A stretch of 64,000 nt of DNA from Aspidiotus rigidus (GCA_035079385.1 JAVHKY010000016.1:4635501-4699500), one strand, 5' to 3'. Shown: positions 1-10,920, numbered from the stretch's first letter. Numbers and translations: made by a program. The notes: a model not told the origin generated them from the letters alone.

Positions 1-494
1 CTTAGTAGGTCTCACGAACCGCGAATGCGATAGAAAGAAATTCTCAGAAACGAAGCCTGACGACGACGAATTTGAGTCCATAGAGTTGGCAGCTGGAGGA
101 GGACGTGACATCATCAAGAGGAACATAGATATTTCTATGATCATAGGTTTAGGGATGAGGCCTTAGGATTCTTTGCGTTTTAAGGGAGAACTCGCTACCT
201 TTTTATCGGTGGAGAGGATGGTCCTCAGAAAAGTCCGTGCGCGACTTATGTGAGTTGATGTCATAATTTCCGAGGAAATATCCGAGGACTTCAAAAAGTT
301 TCGATTTTTGTCCATATATCGTTAAAAGTGGTACTTGGAATATTTTCGACCTTCGAGCTACAATGGGACTTGCGGGTTCTCCGCTACTATTGCAAAAGAT
401 GCAATACAATGTTTTGCTTTAATACTGATGTAGTTCGGCAATTGATGAAACAACATGATGTAATTTTTGACCTAATTTGTTAACTGGTACGTAT
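1..494. other. No gene recognised; one short dispersed-repeat motif
   Basis: No coding region could be supported here. Around 280-365 the sequence carries a decayed pair of the dispersed motif seen many times later in the window (a CTTGGAA...TTTCGACCTTCGAGCTA core, see 45.8-47.1 kb). The rest looks like ordinary AT-rich non-coding DNA. Confidence 0.5.
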
Positions 495-525
495 TTGTTG
501 TTGTTGTTGTTGTTTTTTTTTTTTT
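495..525 (-). repeat. Poly(A)/(CAA)n tail of the Penelope-like fragment
   Basis: On the minus strand a run of As is followed by several CAA units; on the plus strand this reads (TTG)n then T13-14. It lies about 100 bp beyond the stop codon of the Penelope-like fragment, in the position expected for the 3' tail of a retroelement copied on that strand. It could also be an independent microsatellite. Confidence 0.5.
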
Positions 526-1430
526 GTAACAAAGAATCCTGTATTACTTTTGTTGAGAGCTACCTCCAACTCAGAGATTATCCGCTTCCGCCTGGAAAAA
601 GATTTCCATCTCTCGAGACAACGAAGAAGAACTAATCATCGAGTTGTGACTCATAGACGAGTTCTATCAAACCTTCGTCCGGTATATGCCTGTTCAGCAC
701 GATGACACCACCAGTATTTTTATGACGAATGATTTCTATGTGTTCCAGGGCCATGCGTTTAAAGTACGAATCCTCCTTGTGGAGAAGCACCTGAGAACCC
801 TCCCGGAAGATATGCTCACTGGTAATTAAGTGGTCAGCGAATGCCGAATCTCCCTCGCTGTCCTCCTCCCAGGCTTTCTTATCTTCAGCCACCCTGATCT
901 TCAACTGCCGACCAGTCTCATCGACATAAACACCCCTACAATCCTTATACAGCAACCTATAAACCCCACTCTTCTCCTCCTCAGGAACTCGGTCTTTCAG
1001 CTTAACAAACAACCCTTTGACTGTAACGGGATTGTAGAACGCAGGCCGAAAACCGAAGGGGTGAAAGGCCCTTCCTAACTGGAGGGAGAACTTTCCCAAG
1101 AAAGGGAGCCTAATCCACCGAAATTTCTCCCGGCTGATGGAGCGGGGGAGGGAGGTAGTAGAGTCGAGGTGAGCGAAAGAAAGAATACTCCGAAGGGAGA
1201 GTAAACACAACAAAACCGCACTGGATAACCGTAATTTACAAGAACGTATTCTTCTAAGTGTCGTGGTGCTTCCTGACAACCCTCCTACGAATCATGGCGT
1301 CTATGTCCAAAAGAATTTCATTAACTCTGGCCAGATGTTTTATGGTCATTAACTCCTTCCTAAAGGCAGTTTGACTCAATGGAATGTTAATTAATCTATG
1401 GACTTTTGAGTTCATTGATCTACAATTCCG
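526..1430 (-). pseudogene. Penelope-like element 3' fragment with GIY-YIG endonuclease
   Basis: This is the 3' end of a Penelope-like retroelement (reverse transcriptase followed by a GIY-YIG endonuclease). The longest open frame is 1279-632 (215 codons); its first ~50 residues look out of frame, and from about residue 51 it matches the family. Residues 60-100 resemble the RT-EN linker (LGKFSLQLGRAF, then FVKLKDRVPEEEK). The GIY-YIG module runs from GVY at 105-107 to YVDETG at 118-123, with Arg129, Glu179/182 and Asn196 as candidate catalytic positions. The usual second motif has Gly where this copy has Asp120. Upstream, in another frame at about 1415-1290, HRLINIPLS and FRKELMTIKHLA continue the RT thumb region, so at least one frameshift separates the parts. 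The RT palm is absent. It is a decayed transposable-element copy, unlikely to be functional. Confidence 0.78.
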
Positions 1431-4400
1431 GAATTAGTGGTAGAGTTGAGATATTTTTCGAGTTCCAAGATTATAGTTCTACGGACGTCCAGACGCCCGG
1501 ACGAAAATTTCAAAATTAGGGTGGAGACTCAGGAAAAATATGAAACACGACAAAAAAATTTATTGGGTGTTGCGGTGTCAAGTTTCGCCAGTTGGGGATC
1601 TTGTGGTGGAAAAAATGAACGAGCTGAGAGCAAGTGAGCGCGTCAGTCAATTAGTCTCCGAAATGGAGCGAGCATATAAAATTGTACATTAGAAGGAGAT
1701 TATATTATGTGTAGCTTCTGCTTCTTTTGTGGGAAGATGACGTCTGTCTTTGTCACATTATTTGATATGCACACTTTACATAGATTGGTCATGTAAAAAA
1801 TAAAATAGGAGTACCTAGTCTATCCTTAATCTCGTAGAGTGAAAAAAGTTCAGTTTTATTACTAACATTATTTCGTTGACGTGTTTCCTCATCTCCCTCT
1901 CTCTTTGTTTTCAGTGATATACGTGTATATTTGGTTTTATAGTCCGAGGCGAATTCACTCAGTTCGTTGTAAAATGTACGCGGGTAGGAAGTACATTTCA
2001 AGAGAACAGCCTGTGCAGGACTTGATCGGATCAGACTAGGTATGTTTCAGAAGATAATTATCGAAAGGTTCCAAAGTCTCACTTCCGTTCGAAAGAGTAA
2101 TCTCAATCGTCTTTCATCTCATTCTTATTTATTTCCTTCTGTATCCTCGTCCCCTGCCTGACTCCATTCCTTATCGTGAAACGAATTGTCAAATAATGGT
2201 CTTCTCGGTGCCAGTTCGTTTTCAGACAACCGTTTATTATCCGGCGTTTATTGGTCAAAGGATCGTTACATTTTTCTATTTTATTATTATTTTTCTTACA
2301 TTCTTTTTTTTGGGGGAACATACTGTAACTATGTATACGTACCTACTTTTGCTCGGTACCCTGCTGCGTGCTCTACCACGAATAACTGCAATTAATATTG
2401 CCTTCGGCGTGTGGGATCCTTACCAGGGTATTACGAAGTAAAGTGTTCACGCCATGTCGACGAAACCTTTTTCTAAACCCGTAATATCAAAGATATGCCC
2501 GGAATGAAACAATTGACGAATATGTCTCTCGAATGAAGAGCAAAAATTTTTGGCGTCAGTAATAGTTCAACTACAGCCGCGTAAAATTACTGTATAAAAT
2601 ATAAAAATGATGCTTGCGTATTAAAAATTTTATTGAAGCAAATGGGTGTAAGTACAATAATAAGGGGATGTCTAGAGATACGTATGCTCTCTCTTACGTA
2701 CCTCAATTTTATAGCTTGTAAAATTTTTTATATTTTCACTCAATACAGCTTTATTGCGGTGTTTACGTACGCGAATTAAAGCTTTTTATTTTATTTTTTT
2801 TTTCTAAACATACGATTTTTGTTTTTTTTTTCTTTTAAATTGCTAAAGAAACGTAAGGGACGCGTATTCACTTTGGGTCCTAATCAAAAAAAGATGTAAC
2901 GATTTAAATTTTGCACGTGTGCGTTTGCGTCGATGATATGTCGTAAATCCGTGTCGGGTGCATCGTGTAAAACGATGAATTACACGCTATTAAAACGTTT
3001 TTATCCTTTTCACGTATCGTCGACTGGAGTCGAAAAAAGATCTCTCGGAACCGACCAAATTACTTTTAAGATTCTTTTCTAGTCGGATTGCACTACTCTT
3101 CTGCTCGTTACCCACATTACGTGCGCTGAAAAATTTGTTGATAATTGAACATTCCGAATATACTTTTTGCCTTGTCTAAAAACTAGTATTTTAGTCGAAG
3201 TCGTTCTCATTGAACTTGAAAAAATGGTTTCACGGTCTCGTGTGCGTCGAGTACGTGCATTGTTTACCTGTTAGGTAACCGTCTTCGCATATTCTACCCT
3301 TTCCATTCTTCGAAATAACTAATAACTCACTTCGTGATACTACAAGAAAGAACCACCCGAAGATTAGTGTACATTTTTCCTTTACAGTACGTTGTGTATA
3401 GTTGTAAATTCACCTGAATTAGTAATTCTAATCAATAATACTGTATTATACGAAAGTACATGCGGCGAATTTAAACCGGTCGGAATTCTTTCGGACAAGA
3501 GGGGGAAAAAGAGCAAAAACTTCAAGAATTGTATTTAATTTTTTTCTTTCCTTATTCGTATATCGTTAAACTTACATTTATTCGATAGATGTGTTTCACT
3601 TTCAATTTAAAATACAGTTTAGGGTTTTCTTATTCTTCTTATTCTAGTATTGTCCAGTTCTCGGCGCAGCGTGCGTGACTTCGAAAGATTTGAATTATTT
3701 TTACGAGCCAAACTCAGCGTCGTCGTACACGGGAAAATGACGTTTCGAATCTACGAAAGTGAATTTAGAATTCGTGGAAGAGGGCGAGGCGGTGAACCAG
3801 CCCCAAAGAGAGATGAGGAGGACGAATGATGCAAGGAACACGTATCTTTAGTATCTCTTTCAACGATGCAACTTCGATCGAGTGCACGAGACTATGCTCG
3901 TATGGACATAATTAAAGTTTTATAGCATAATCATAGAATTTGCTTGCGTCGCATGCGCAGCGCCGCCCGTCCACCATGATGGAGTGGGTGCGATGTGCGC
4001 ATTCATTTAATTTTGTTTCCTCTTAAAACCAAAATCGACCCTTTCGGGTATGACTTCCGTCTTGAAAGAATCTCCTCGGCGAACCCACTCTTCTACTCGG
4101 TCACCGCCAAGCTGCAGTGCCTCCAGGTACGCAAAACATTCGAACACACAACAGCAGCACCACCTTAGATCTGTCGGAGTCTCTTCATATTCATCTTCTT
4201 CTTTCGTCAGGGATAATCTTCCTATTCTTCCAGCACATCTGGATGTGGATGGTGCTGTAGGCCATAGAGTGGTTCTGCAATTGCCTATTCCATTCCTGGT
4301 CCTTTTTCTTCATGAAGCTGCAAATACAGACTCATGAAGAATTAAAACCAATAGTAATCGTTTCGTTTCTGTTCATTGCTAGGAGATACACAGAGGATAA

Positions 4401-5857
4401 ATTTCAGCCTTTTTTCGAATCTTACGCCTCGATTCTATATTGAGCTGTAGGAGGGGACTTGAAAAATTTCGACCAGAATTTTAATCAACGAAAATAAGCT
4501 ACAGACTCACAATACACCAATACGAAGAAAACAATAATGAACGGCAGTTCTGGGATTATAGCCTTGCGCTGCATAAAGAAAAGATGATGTTTGGCGTAGT
4601 TGTTCACAAGACCCTTAAGTACGTTCTGGGATCGAGAGGCACGTGATCCGACCGAGCGTGTCCACACTGGGGGAGTGATCGTATCCCCAAGTCGGTTTTT
4701 TGACGATACCTCGTCTGAATAAAAGTTCAGAGAAAAATATTCGAGAGAAAAATTTTTTTTTGTGAAATTTTCTATAAAATACTCTATTTATGTGAAAGCC
4801 TACGTCTCATACAACGACCGAAAATTTCAATAGAAAAATAAAAAAGAACCAGAACGCATTCTGGCCTATGGAAATGGTACTGAAAATGGGAAAGCCCTTG
4901 ACGCGTTCTAGCATTCAGAAATTTCCAGTGCATTTGTGGGCATTTTTTCAAGTATCACAATGCGTTTTTACATCCCATTTAAGGAAAGCTGTTTTAGCTA
5001 TGAAGAGACGCTGAAGTGTAGTTCGATGGGAGGTGACGAAGAAGAAATCGAGTATAATATTCAGACATAAGAAGTTCAGTAACAATGTCAACTTTTTAGC
5101 GAAGGGTACCCTCAAAAAACTCTCGTTTGTCCGACCCTGACCTTGAAATACTGTGTACTCTGGCAGACAGGAGCGACCTCTCCCAAATTTGCCTCATTAC
5201 CTCTGGAAAGTAGGAGATATCCGCTTCGTTTGTAGCGTCCAGTTTTATTGGAGCACCATGTAGAAATGGGGCATTACTTTAACTGTACGACGCATCCTGA
5301 TAATCAGCCCCACGTTCACACCGAAGCGAATCGATCTTCTTGATGCAACACGTATAGTGCAGCACCGCTGCCGCGTTCATCAGGACTATATCCAGCAGAA
5401 TTCAGTTGGTCTGCAGTGTTCCTGTGCTATTGGCAGTAAATCTTTAGTCTGAAATCTTTTGGTGTCCCTGGCTTACTCCTCATTCAATTTACCCATCGTT
5501 GACATCTTCAGCCCATATACAACCGCCTCCACATTATTCTGGTAGGGTCTCCAAAATTTTTACGCCTTGGAGAAGCGTCTTTTTCGGGAAAAACCAAAAT
5601 ATAACTCTCTGTGGTTGGTGACCATCCTTATATACTTCTAGCTGGCAGAACCGACCATAACACAGCACCATAAGGCGATGTATACAGTCGACTACCTTTC
5701 TGCACTACAGGACTTTTAGCCTACCTGCTCAATCTACGCTGGCGTACCTGGATCTGGGCACAGCTCAATCTGATTCATCGTGTCTTGGTTGAACTAATTC
5801 ATAGTTACGAACCCATATGAATAAAAGCAAGAGAGTGTGACATCATCAGGGTAAAAA
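1431..5857. other. Non-coding stretch, no gene recognised
   Basis: None of the short open frames here resembles a known family. The region is AT-rich with T and A runs (for example 2790-2835) and high-complexity unique DNA. A dispersed-repeat motif (GACTTGAAAAATTTCGACC) occurs near 4455-4475. The 5100-5830 part is more GC-balanced and might be a decayed retroelement, but I could not assign it to a family. Confidence 0.4.
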
Positions 5858-5929
5858 ATTTATATCTAGTAACAAAAATTATTAAATTTAATATTAATAA
5901 TAATTCAAATTTTATATTTTATAATCTAA

Positions 5930-6325
5930 TTTTTTTTTACAATTTTAATAATTAATCTGATAAATATTTTACCTATAATATATTCAATTTCACATAATAT
6001 TATATTTATTTTAAATTTAACCATAATATTATGATTTATAACTATAAATTTTGCCATTTTAAATAATTTTAATATTATTTTTTTAAATCTTTCACCAAAC
6101 AAAACTTCATTATCATTAATTTTAATTATTAATTTAATTGAATTTAATAGATTATTATTTTCAATTTTATCAATTTCAATAATAATTAATATAATAATAG
6201 GACATTTAATTTTTTATATATTATCAATAAAAATTTTGAACTATATATATATATAATAATTGAAATTTTTATTATTATAATTCAATCATATATTTTTATT
6301 ACTTTAAATATAATTAATTTTATTA
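5930..6325 (+). pseudogene. Mitochondrial ATP synthase subunit a (ATP6) pseudogene
   Basis: ATP6 is the membrane proton-channel subunit of the mitochondrial ATP synthase. Read with the invertebrate mitochondrial code, the frame from about 5935 to 6254 carries recognisable family motifs in the right order: NILPMMYSISH (usual LLGLFPY...SH), then SPNKTSLSL (usual P-x-GTP-x-x-L), NLIEFNS (usual IE-x-x-S) and INMMMGHLI (usual N-x-x-GHLL). This frame runs into TAA at 6254-6256, just after a TATATATATATA run. The C-terminal motif MIQSYIFITL appears about 20 bases later in a different frame, so a frameshift lies in the TA microsatellite. The N-terminus is not clear before a T9 run at 5932-5940. There is no stop between this C-terminus and ND3, which is odd. 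Confidence 0.75.
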
Positions 6326-6617
6326 ATATAAAATGAAATTTTATTTATTTAATAATAATTATACTAATTTTTATTAAAATAATAATTATCATAATTAATA
6401 AATTTAATAACTTAAAAAATTTTTATAACAGACTTGAATCAGGATTTAATAATATAAATAATTTTAAAATCAACTTTTCTATAAATTTTACTTATATTAT
6501 AATTATTTTCATCTTATTTGATATTGAATTAATAATCATTATTCCTTTAATAATTATTATAGTTAAAATAGATAATTATAAAATATTCATAATTATTATA
6601 TTTTTTATTTTTATATA

Positions 6618-6864
6618 TGTAAGACTCAGAGGTTCGTCGAGCGAACTTGTCCTTACGCCGTTAAGATAACTCAGAGGTGGTCTTATTATATCATATATCA
6701 AAAATTATGCCACTTGTTTATCCGGCTACTATTCAGCAAAATCGATAAGCACCAGCGTAATAGAGCTCGGTAACTTATGTACTCGCAACTCGCAACATTA
6801 GATGCGAGTGCCGATGCGACGCTACCAACACGAAAATTCGTGAGAACGGTATAGCGTTCTTACA
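6618..6864 (-). repeat. TRIM LTR copy 1
   Basis: A 247-bp LTR-like repeat with TG...CA ends. The left outer flank is the host TATA (6614-6617) inside ND3. Confidence 0.85.
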
Positions 6865-7003
6865 TCTCCCCCCTTCGGGGACTCCACCACCAGAGAAGAA
6901 TGCCAGGCTGATCGTTTACCCAAGTTCAGAGGTTCAAAGACTTAACTTAGGCATTCCGTTTTCCCCAACACCCAACTCTAGGTGGTGTAACGGCTTATCG
7001 ATT
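6865..7003 (-). other. TRIM internal domain 1 (139 bp) with polypurine tract
   Basis: Non-coding internal domain. On the minus strand it starts AATCGATAAGCCGTTACACC, where a primer-binding site should be; this lacks the usual TGG but is complementary to a tRNA D-arm-like sequence, so a half-tRNA primer is possible. It ends with GAAGGGGGGAGA, a good polypurine tract. Equivalent domains lie at 7251-7389 and 7637-7775. Confidence 0.75.
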
Positions 7004-7250
7004 TGTAAGACTCAGAGGTTCGTCGAGCGAACTTGTCCTTACGCCGTTAAGATAACTCAGAGGTGGTCTTATTATATCATATATCAAAAATTATGCCACT
7101 TGTTTATCCGGCTACTATTCAGCAAAATCGATAAGCACCAGCGTAATAGAGCTCGGTAACTTATGTACTCGCAACTCGCAACATTAGATGCGAGTGCCGA
7201 TGCGACGCTACCAACACGAAAATTCGTGAGAACGGTATAGCGTTCTTACA
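7004..7250 (-). repeat. TRIM LTR copy 2
   Basis: Second 247-bp LTR; starts exactly 386 bp after copy 1. Confidence 0.85.
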
Positions 7251-7389
7251 TCTCCCCCCTTCGGGGACTCCACCACCAGAGAAGAATGCCAGGCTGATCG
7301 TTTACCCAAGTTCAGAGGTTCAAAGACTTAACTTAGGCATTCCGTTTTCCCCAACACCCAACTCTAGGTGGTGTAACGGCTTATCGATT

Positions 7390-7636
7390 TGTAAGACTCA
7401 GAGGTTCGTCGAGCGAACTTGTCCTTACGCCGTTAAGATAACTCAGAGGTGGTCTTATTATATCATATATCAAAAATTATGCCACTTGTTTATCCGGCTA
7501 CTATTCAGCAAAATCGATAAGCACCAGCGTAATAGAGCTCGGTAACTTATGTACTCGCAACTCGCAACATTAGATGCGAGTGCCGATGCGACGCTACCAA
7601 CACGAAAATTCGTGAGAACGGTATAGCGTTCTTACA
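7390..7636 (-). repeat. TRIM LTR copy 3
   Basis: Third 247-bp LTR, again at a 386-bp period. Confidence 0.85.
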
Positions 7637-7775
7637 TCTCCCCCCTTCGGGGACTCCACCACCAGAGAAGAATGCCAGGCTGATCGTTTACCCAAGTTCA
7701 GAGGTTCAAAGACTTAACTTAGGCATTCCGTTTTCCCCAACACCCAACTCTAGGTGGTGTAACGGCTTATCGATT

Positions 7776-8022
7776 TGTAAGACTCAGAGGTTCGTCGAGC
7801 GAACTTGTCCTTACGCCGTTAAGATAACTCAGAGGTGGTCTTATTATATCATATATCAAAAATTATGCCACTTGTTTATCCGGCTACTATTCAGCAAAAT
7901 CGATAAGCACCAGCGTAATAGAGCTCGGTAACTTATGTACTCGCAACTCGCAACATTAGATGCGAGTGCCGATGCGACGCTACCAACACGAAAATTCGTG
8001 AGAACGGTATAGCGTTCTTACA
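7776..8022 (-). repeat. TRIM LTR copy 4
   Basis: Fourth 247-bp LTR. It is followed directly by host TATA (8023-8026), matching 6614-6617 on the other side. Confidence 0.85.
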
Positions 8023-8074
8023 TATATATCACAACAATAATTGAAATAAAAAATAATAAAATTAATTGATTAAT

Positions 8075-8124
8075 ATAAAGAAAAAAAAATTTATTTGCAA
8101 TAAATTATTAATTTATATCTTTAA
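8075..8124 (+). tRNA. Truncated mitochondrial tRNA-Ala (UGC) in the numt
   Basis: A perfect 5-bp anticodon stem ATTTA/TAAAT encloses the 7-base loop TTTGCAA with anticodon TGC (Ala). The acceptor ends ATAAAGA/TCTTTAA pair at 6 of 7 positions. The D-arm is replaced by a run of As and the T-arm is very short, giving about 50 nt in all. Its place directly after ND3 is where trnA sits in the ancestral insect order. As a nuclear copy it is presumably not expressed. Confidence 0.6.
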
Positions 8125-10689
8125 TTCATTATAAGATTTAAAAAAATAAATTTCATTTTTGGATAAATCTTCAGGATGGACTTATAAAAATCAGAATAGT
8201 TACATAAAGGAAAAGCAACTATGTAGAAAGGAAAAAGTGTAGATGAATGAAAACAGCCCCACAACCATCGAAGAAGGTGTAATGGTCGCTATTTTTTATT
8301 GTAATGCAGAATCGCAGACTCTTGACAGGTAGTTGATAATGATGAATGACGAGTAGAAGAACGAGGACTAAAACAGAGACTTGTGCAATCTACAGGAAGA
8401 CAAAAGATTCAGGTTTTATTAGGACTAAGCAAAAGCAGCTCAGCAAGATAAAGCAAAAAATGCACGCTCTCAAATTTGAAACTTCCCTTTAATCAATATC
8501 AGGAACCCTCATAGCACCACACTCTTCCTGCTCTTACCATTGTCATAAAAATCAGCAAGTGATAAGTTACTGACTTTGACACGCTCTTCAGCATGTTCCC
8601 AGTTATTAAAACACACTGCGTAAATTTTCTTCCTCTACCTCTCTCCGCCGTTGATCAGCAACTTTTCAGCCACTTACTTAAAGTGATAGATGTGCAGAGA
8701 GTTGTGCCAAATTTGCTATTTACTTTTCTGCTCGTACAGATAGTAAGAGCATTCATATTTGTCTCGATCTTCATCCTTCTGTCTGTCATTCTTCATATCG
8801 ATTTTTCTGTGAAAGCTCTGCCATCCTAATCCTGCTTGACATAATATTCTATGTCTTTGCACTGGGTTTGAGGATAGGATTTATTCTTAAGATTGTGTGA
8901 ACTACCTTGTGCCCTTTTAACCTTGCGGTTTTTGAAAATTTTTTTTCAGCCCCCTTATTGCTAAAACAACACTTTCTTCAAACGAGATACAACGCATTGT
9001 GGCACTGGAAAAACTGCACAGAACGTGTGCTGGAAATTCCTGACGTCATGGATCTTTTTTCTGTTTGTGCATTAGCTAGAATGCACTCTACTGTTCTAGA
9101 AGGGCTCAAGACGCAAAATGTTGGTTTTCTGTTTCTTTGTTGACTACACCATTTGTGAGTACTTTGTTAACCAAGTGTTACTTATGGGTAGTCTAAGCCT
9201 AAAGTGTCGTATCCTAATCCTATCTTCTATGGCTTACGCGATGTGTTCTGTCCGACGACTTTGAATAAATTTTTCCAAAGGTGATACGAGTCTGGATTAC
9301 ATGATCTGAGGATCGTAGAGAGAGAAAAAAGAAAGAATCATAGGTCCCGTGAATTATTGATGCAGTTTATTTGTTAAAATTGATATTGATGTTGGTAACT
9401 TGTGCACCAGCGGTGGGAGGCGAAAAAGTTCTCAAAAGCCCGATACTTCGAATCACAAGAACTTGAATATACTTACTTATGATCAGACACGAATACGGTG
9501 TAATATCGAGTATTATTTTTACGCAGTAATTTAATTTCTAGTTCTGTTCAAATACCAACGTATGAATATTTGATGTAATAATCGTTAATGCTTTCAACTT
9601 ACTACAGACGTAAAAGTTTTTTATTACTTATCATTATCATAATAGGTACACGCGTCGAGGTATCATACGATAGGGTAGTATTTTCGTCGGATAACTGAAT
9701 TATTGAAACGTATATCAGAAAAACTTCAGTACCGCAATATTCAATAACGCAGTTCATACAATAAAGTACAGCCTAATTCACGATCAAAGAGGTAAGAGGG
9801 AAGGGTAGAGAGGGTAAACTGAGCACACTGTATGAAAACTCCATATTATAATTCCAGGGTTTATCGAGTCGAATTTTCGACATCACGCGAACCTGTTAAA
9901 GTATAATACACGCCTATATCAAAATAACGGATTTCTCGAAAATATTATTCTACTTCCAACTGCTGAAGGTTAATCAAGAGTAGAGACGCGGAAGACATCT
10001 GGAGGAGACGTATACCAGTATAATAAAGCAGGTACAAAGTTTGCACCATCACGTAGTACAGTCCGAAAAAATAACATCACCAGCGCCGTTGATGTATACA
10101 TGAAATGAGGTATCGTGCGTTTTTGATCGAATTTACTCGAAATGTCTGCAAGCGTTGTTCTTCCCATACAGTGAATCTGGCGGTACATGAAATGATAAAG
10201 AGTAACCAGTGTTTCGTATTATATGTGAGGAGAAAAAGTAGTCTAAAAGTCGAAGAAAACGGGTTGAAAGTGATCGTGAAACTTGATGATAGTAGTTTCC
10301 ATAAGGTTGACAGCCCTCATTGAACCATCGAGGGGGGCTGGAGAGGATGAAATGAATTCTTCTTGTAGAATCAAAAAAATCTGTTCGAGAGTAAGTATTG
10401 GAAAGGATGAAATCTTTCAAAGAGACATGTTTATTATCGAATGACTCATCATGGCCACAGTTCCTGCAACAATTACTTATTTAAAAATCGGCCAATTTGA
10501 CGTATTATCTTACGTATGTGAGAAGAACCACGACCATGAGGATATCTTTCGCTTCGAATCGCTTCAACTACCATCAGGGCTATAACTGGAAACATCTTTG
10601 CAGTCTTTTCTTTCAACTTCAGACCTGAAGACAAGGCTGGGGGCGCCAGTCCTAGACTTTTACCAGACCCTGAAATGCAGCCCATGAAA

Positions 10690-10920
10690 AACTCTCGACT
10701 TATATTAAATTCATGAAATAAATTTTCTATGTATATGTGTATTAATTTAAAACCTTAATCATTTTAATTTTTAATAAATTATATTGAATATTAAAAAAAA
10801 AAAAATAGTATTTCTAAAATTAATTCTAATTACATTAATTAAAATATTTTGAATAATAACTTACCATAATAATTTTTAATAATAAAATATTTTTTAAAAT
10901 AATTTAAAATTGATTTAAAA
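10690..10920. other. Very AT-rich block, possible second mitochondrial fragment
   Basis: Composition changes sharply to nearly pure A/T with runs such as A13 at about 10793, similar to the numt at 5.9-8.2 kb. No conserved mitochondrial protein motif or tRNA fold could be read with confidence on either strand. Confidence 0.25.

Larger units (their letters stand above)
6618..8022 (-). mobile_element. Tandem TRIM retrotransposon array (4 LTRs, 3 internal domains)
   Basis: A 386-bp unit is repeated with no differences that I could see: 247-bp LTR-like units alternate with 139-bp internal domains, starting and ending with an LTR. LTRs begin TGTAAGA and end TCTTACA, the TG...CA ends of LTR retrotransposons. 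Read on the minus strand, the internal domain ends in a polypurine tract, GAAGGGGGGAGA, directly before the next LTR. There is no room for gag or pol, so this matches a terminal-repeat retrotransposon in miniature, mobilised by an unidentified autonomous partner. TATA flanks both outer ends. Tandem LTR-sharing arrays of this kind are known for TRIMs and arise by recombination between LTRs. Apparent identity of the units suggests a recent origin, or collapsed or duplicated assembly. Confidence 0.85.
6326..8078 (+). pseudogene. Mitochondrial NADH dehydrogenase subunit 3 (ND3) pseudogene, split by the TRIM array
   Basis: ND3 is a small membrane subunit of respiratory complex I. The 5' part (about 6326-6617) reads in one frame under the mitochondrial code, with SLESGFNN at the place of the usual FECGFDP and IFILFDIELMIIIPL at the place of the highly conserved FLIFDVEIALLLP. 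The frame is cut at 6617 by a 1405-bp retroelement array. It resumes at 8023 with TTMIEMKNNKINW, corresponding to the usual C-terminal HEWNQGALEW, and ends at TAA 8076-8078, which overlaps the tRNA start. Leaving out the array and one TATA copy joins the two parts in frame. In-frame TGA (Trp) and AGA (Ser) codons mean it cannot encode this protein from the nucleus. The Cys of the conserved loop is Ser here. Confidence 0.85.
5858..8160 (+). other. Nuclear mitochondrial DNA segment (numt) split by a retroelement array
   Basis: Outside the TRIM array, 5858-6617 and 8023-8160 are extremely AT-rich and encode, in order, ATP6-like, ND3-like and tRNA-Ala-like sequence. The reading frames use TGA as Trp and ATA as Met (invertebrate mitochondrial code). 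ND3 followed by trnA is the ancestral insect order; COX3 and trnG, normally between ATP6 and ND3, are absent. Flanking DNA on both sides is ordinary nuclear-type sequence. The boundaries are estimated from the change in base composition. Confidence 0.82.

Noticed and set aside
5100..5830. Possible decayed retroelement coding region
   Set aside because: Translations on both strands gave no motif I could name; left as unassigned.
6980..7060. tRNA-derived SINE in place of a TRIM (A-box TGGTGTAACGG and GGTTCG downstream)
   Set aside because: The B-box match is poor and the A-B spacing too short for a tRNA. TG...CA ends, a polypurine tract at the right place and the LTR-internal-LTR alternation fit a TRIM better.
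5858..8160. Assembly contamination by mitochondrial DNA
   Set aside because: A nuclear-type retroelement with host TATA on both sides sits inside the ND3 frame and nuclear-type DNA flanks the segment, which favours a real nuclear insertion. It remains testable with spanning reads.
10105..10420. Overlapping short open frames on both strands near 10.1-10.4 kb
   Set aside because: They overlap in several frames, have no motif and no consistent splice context; they look like chance frames.
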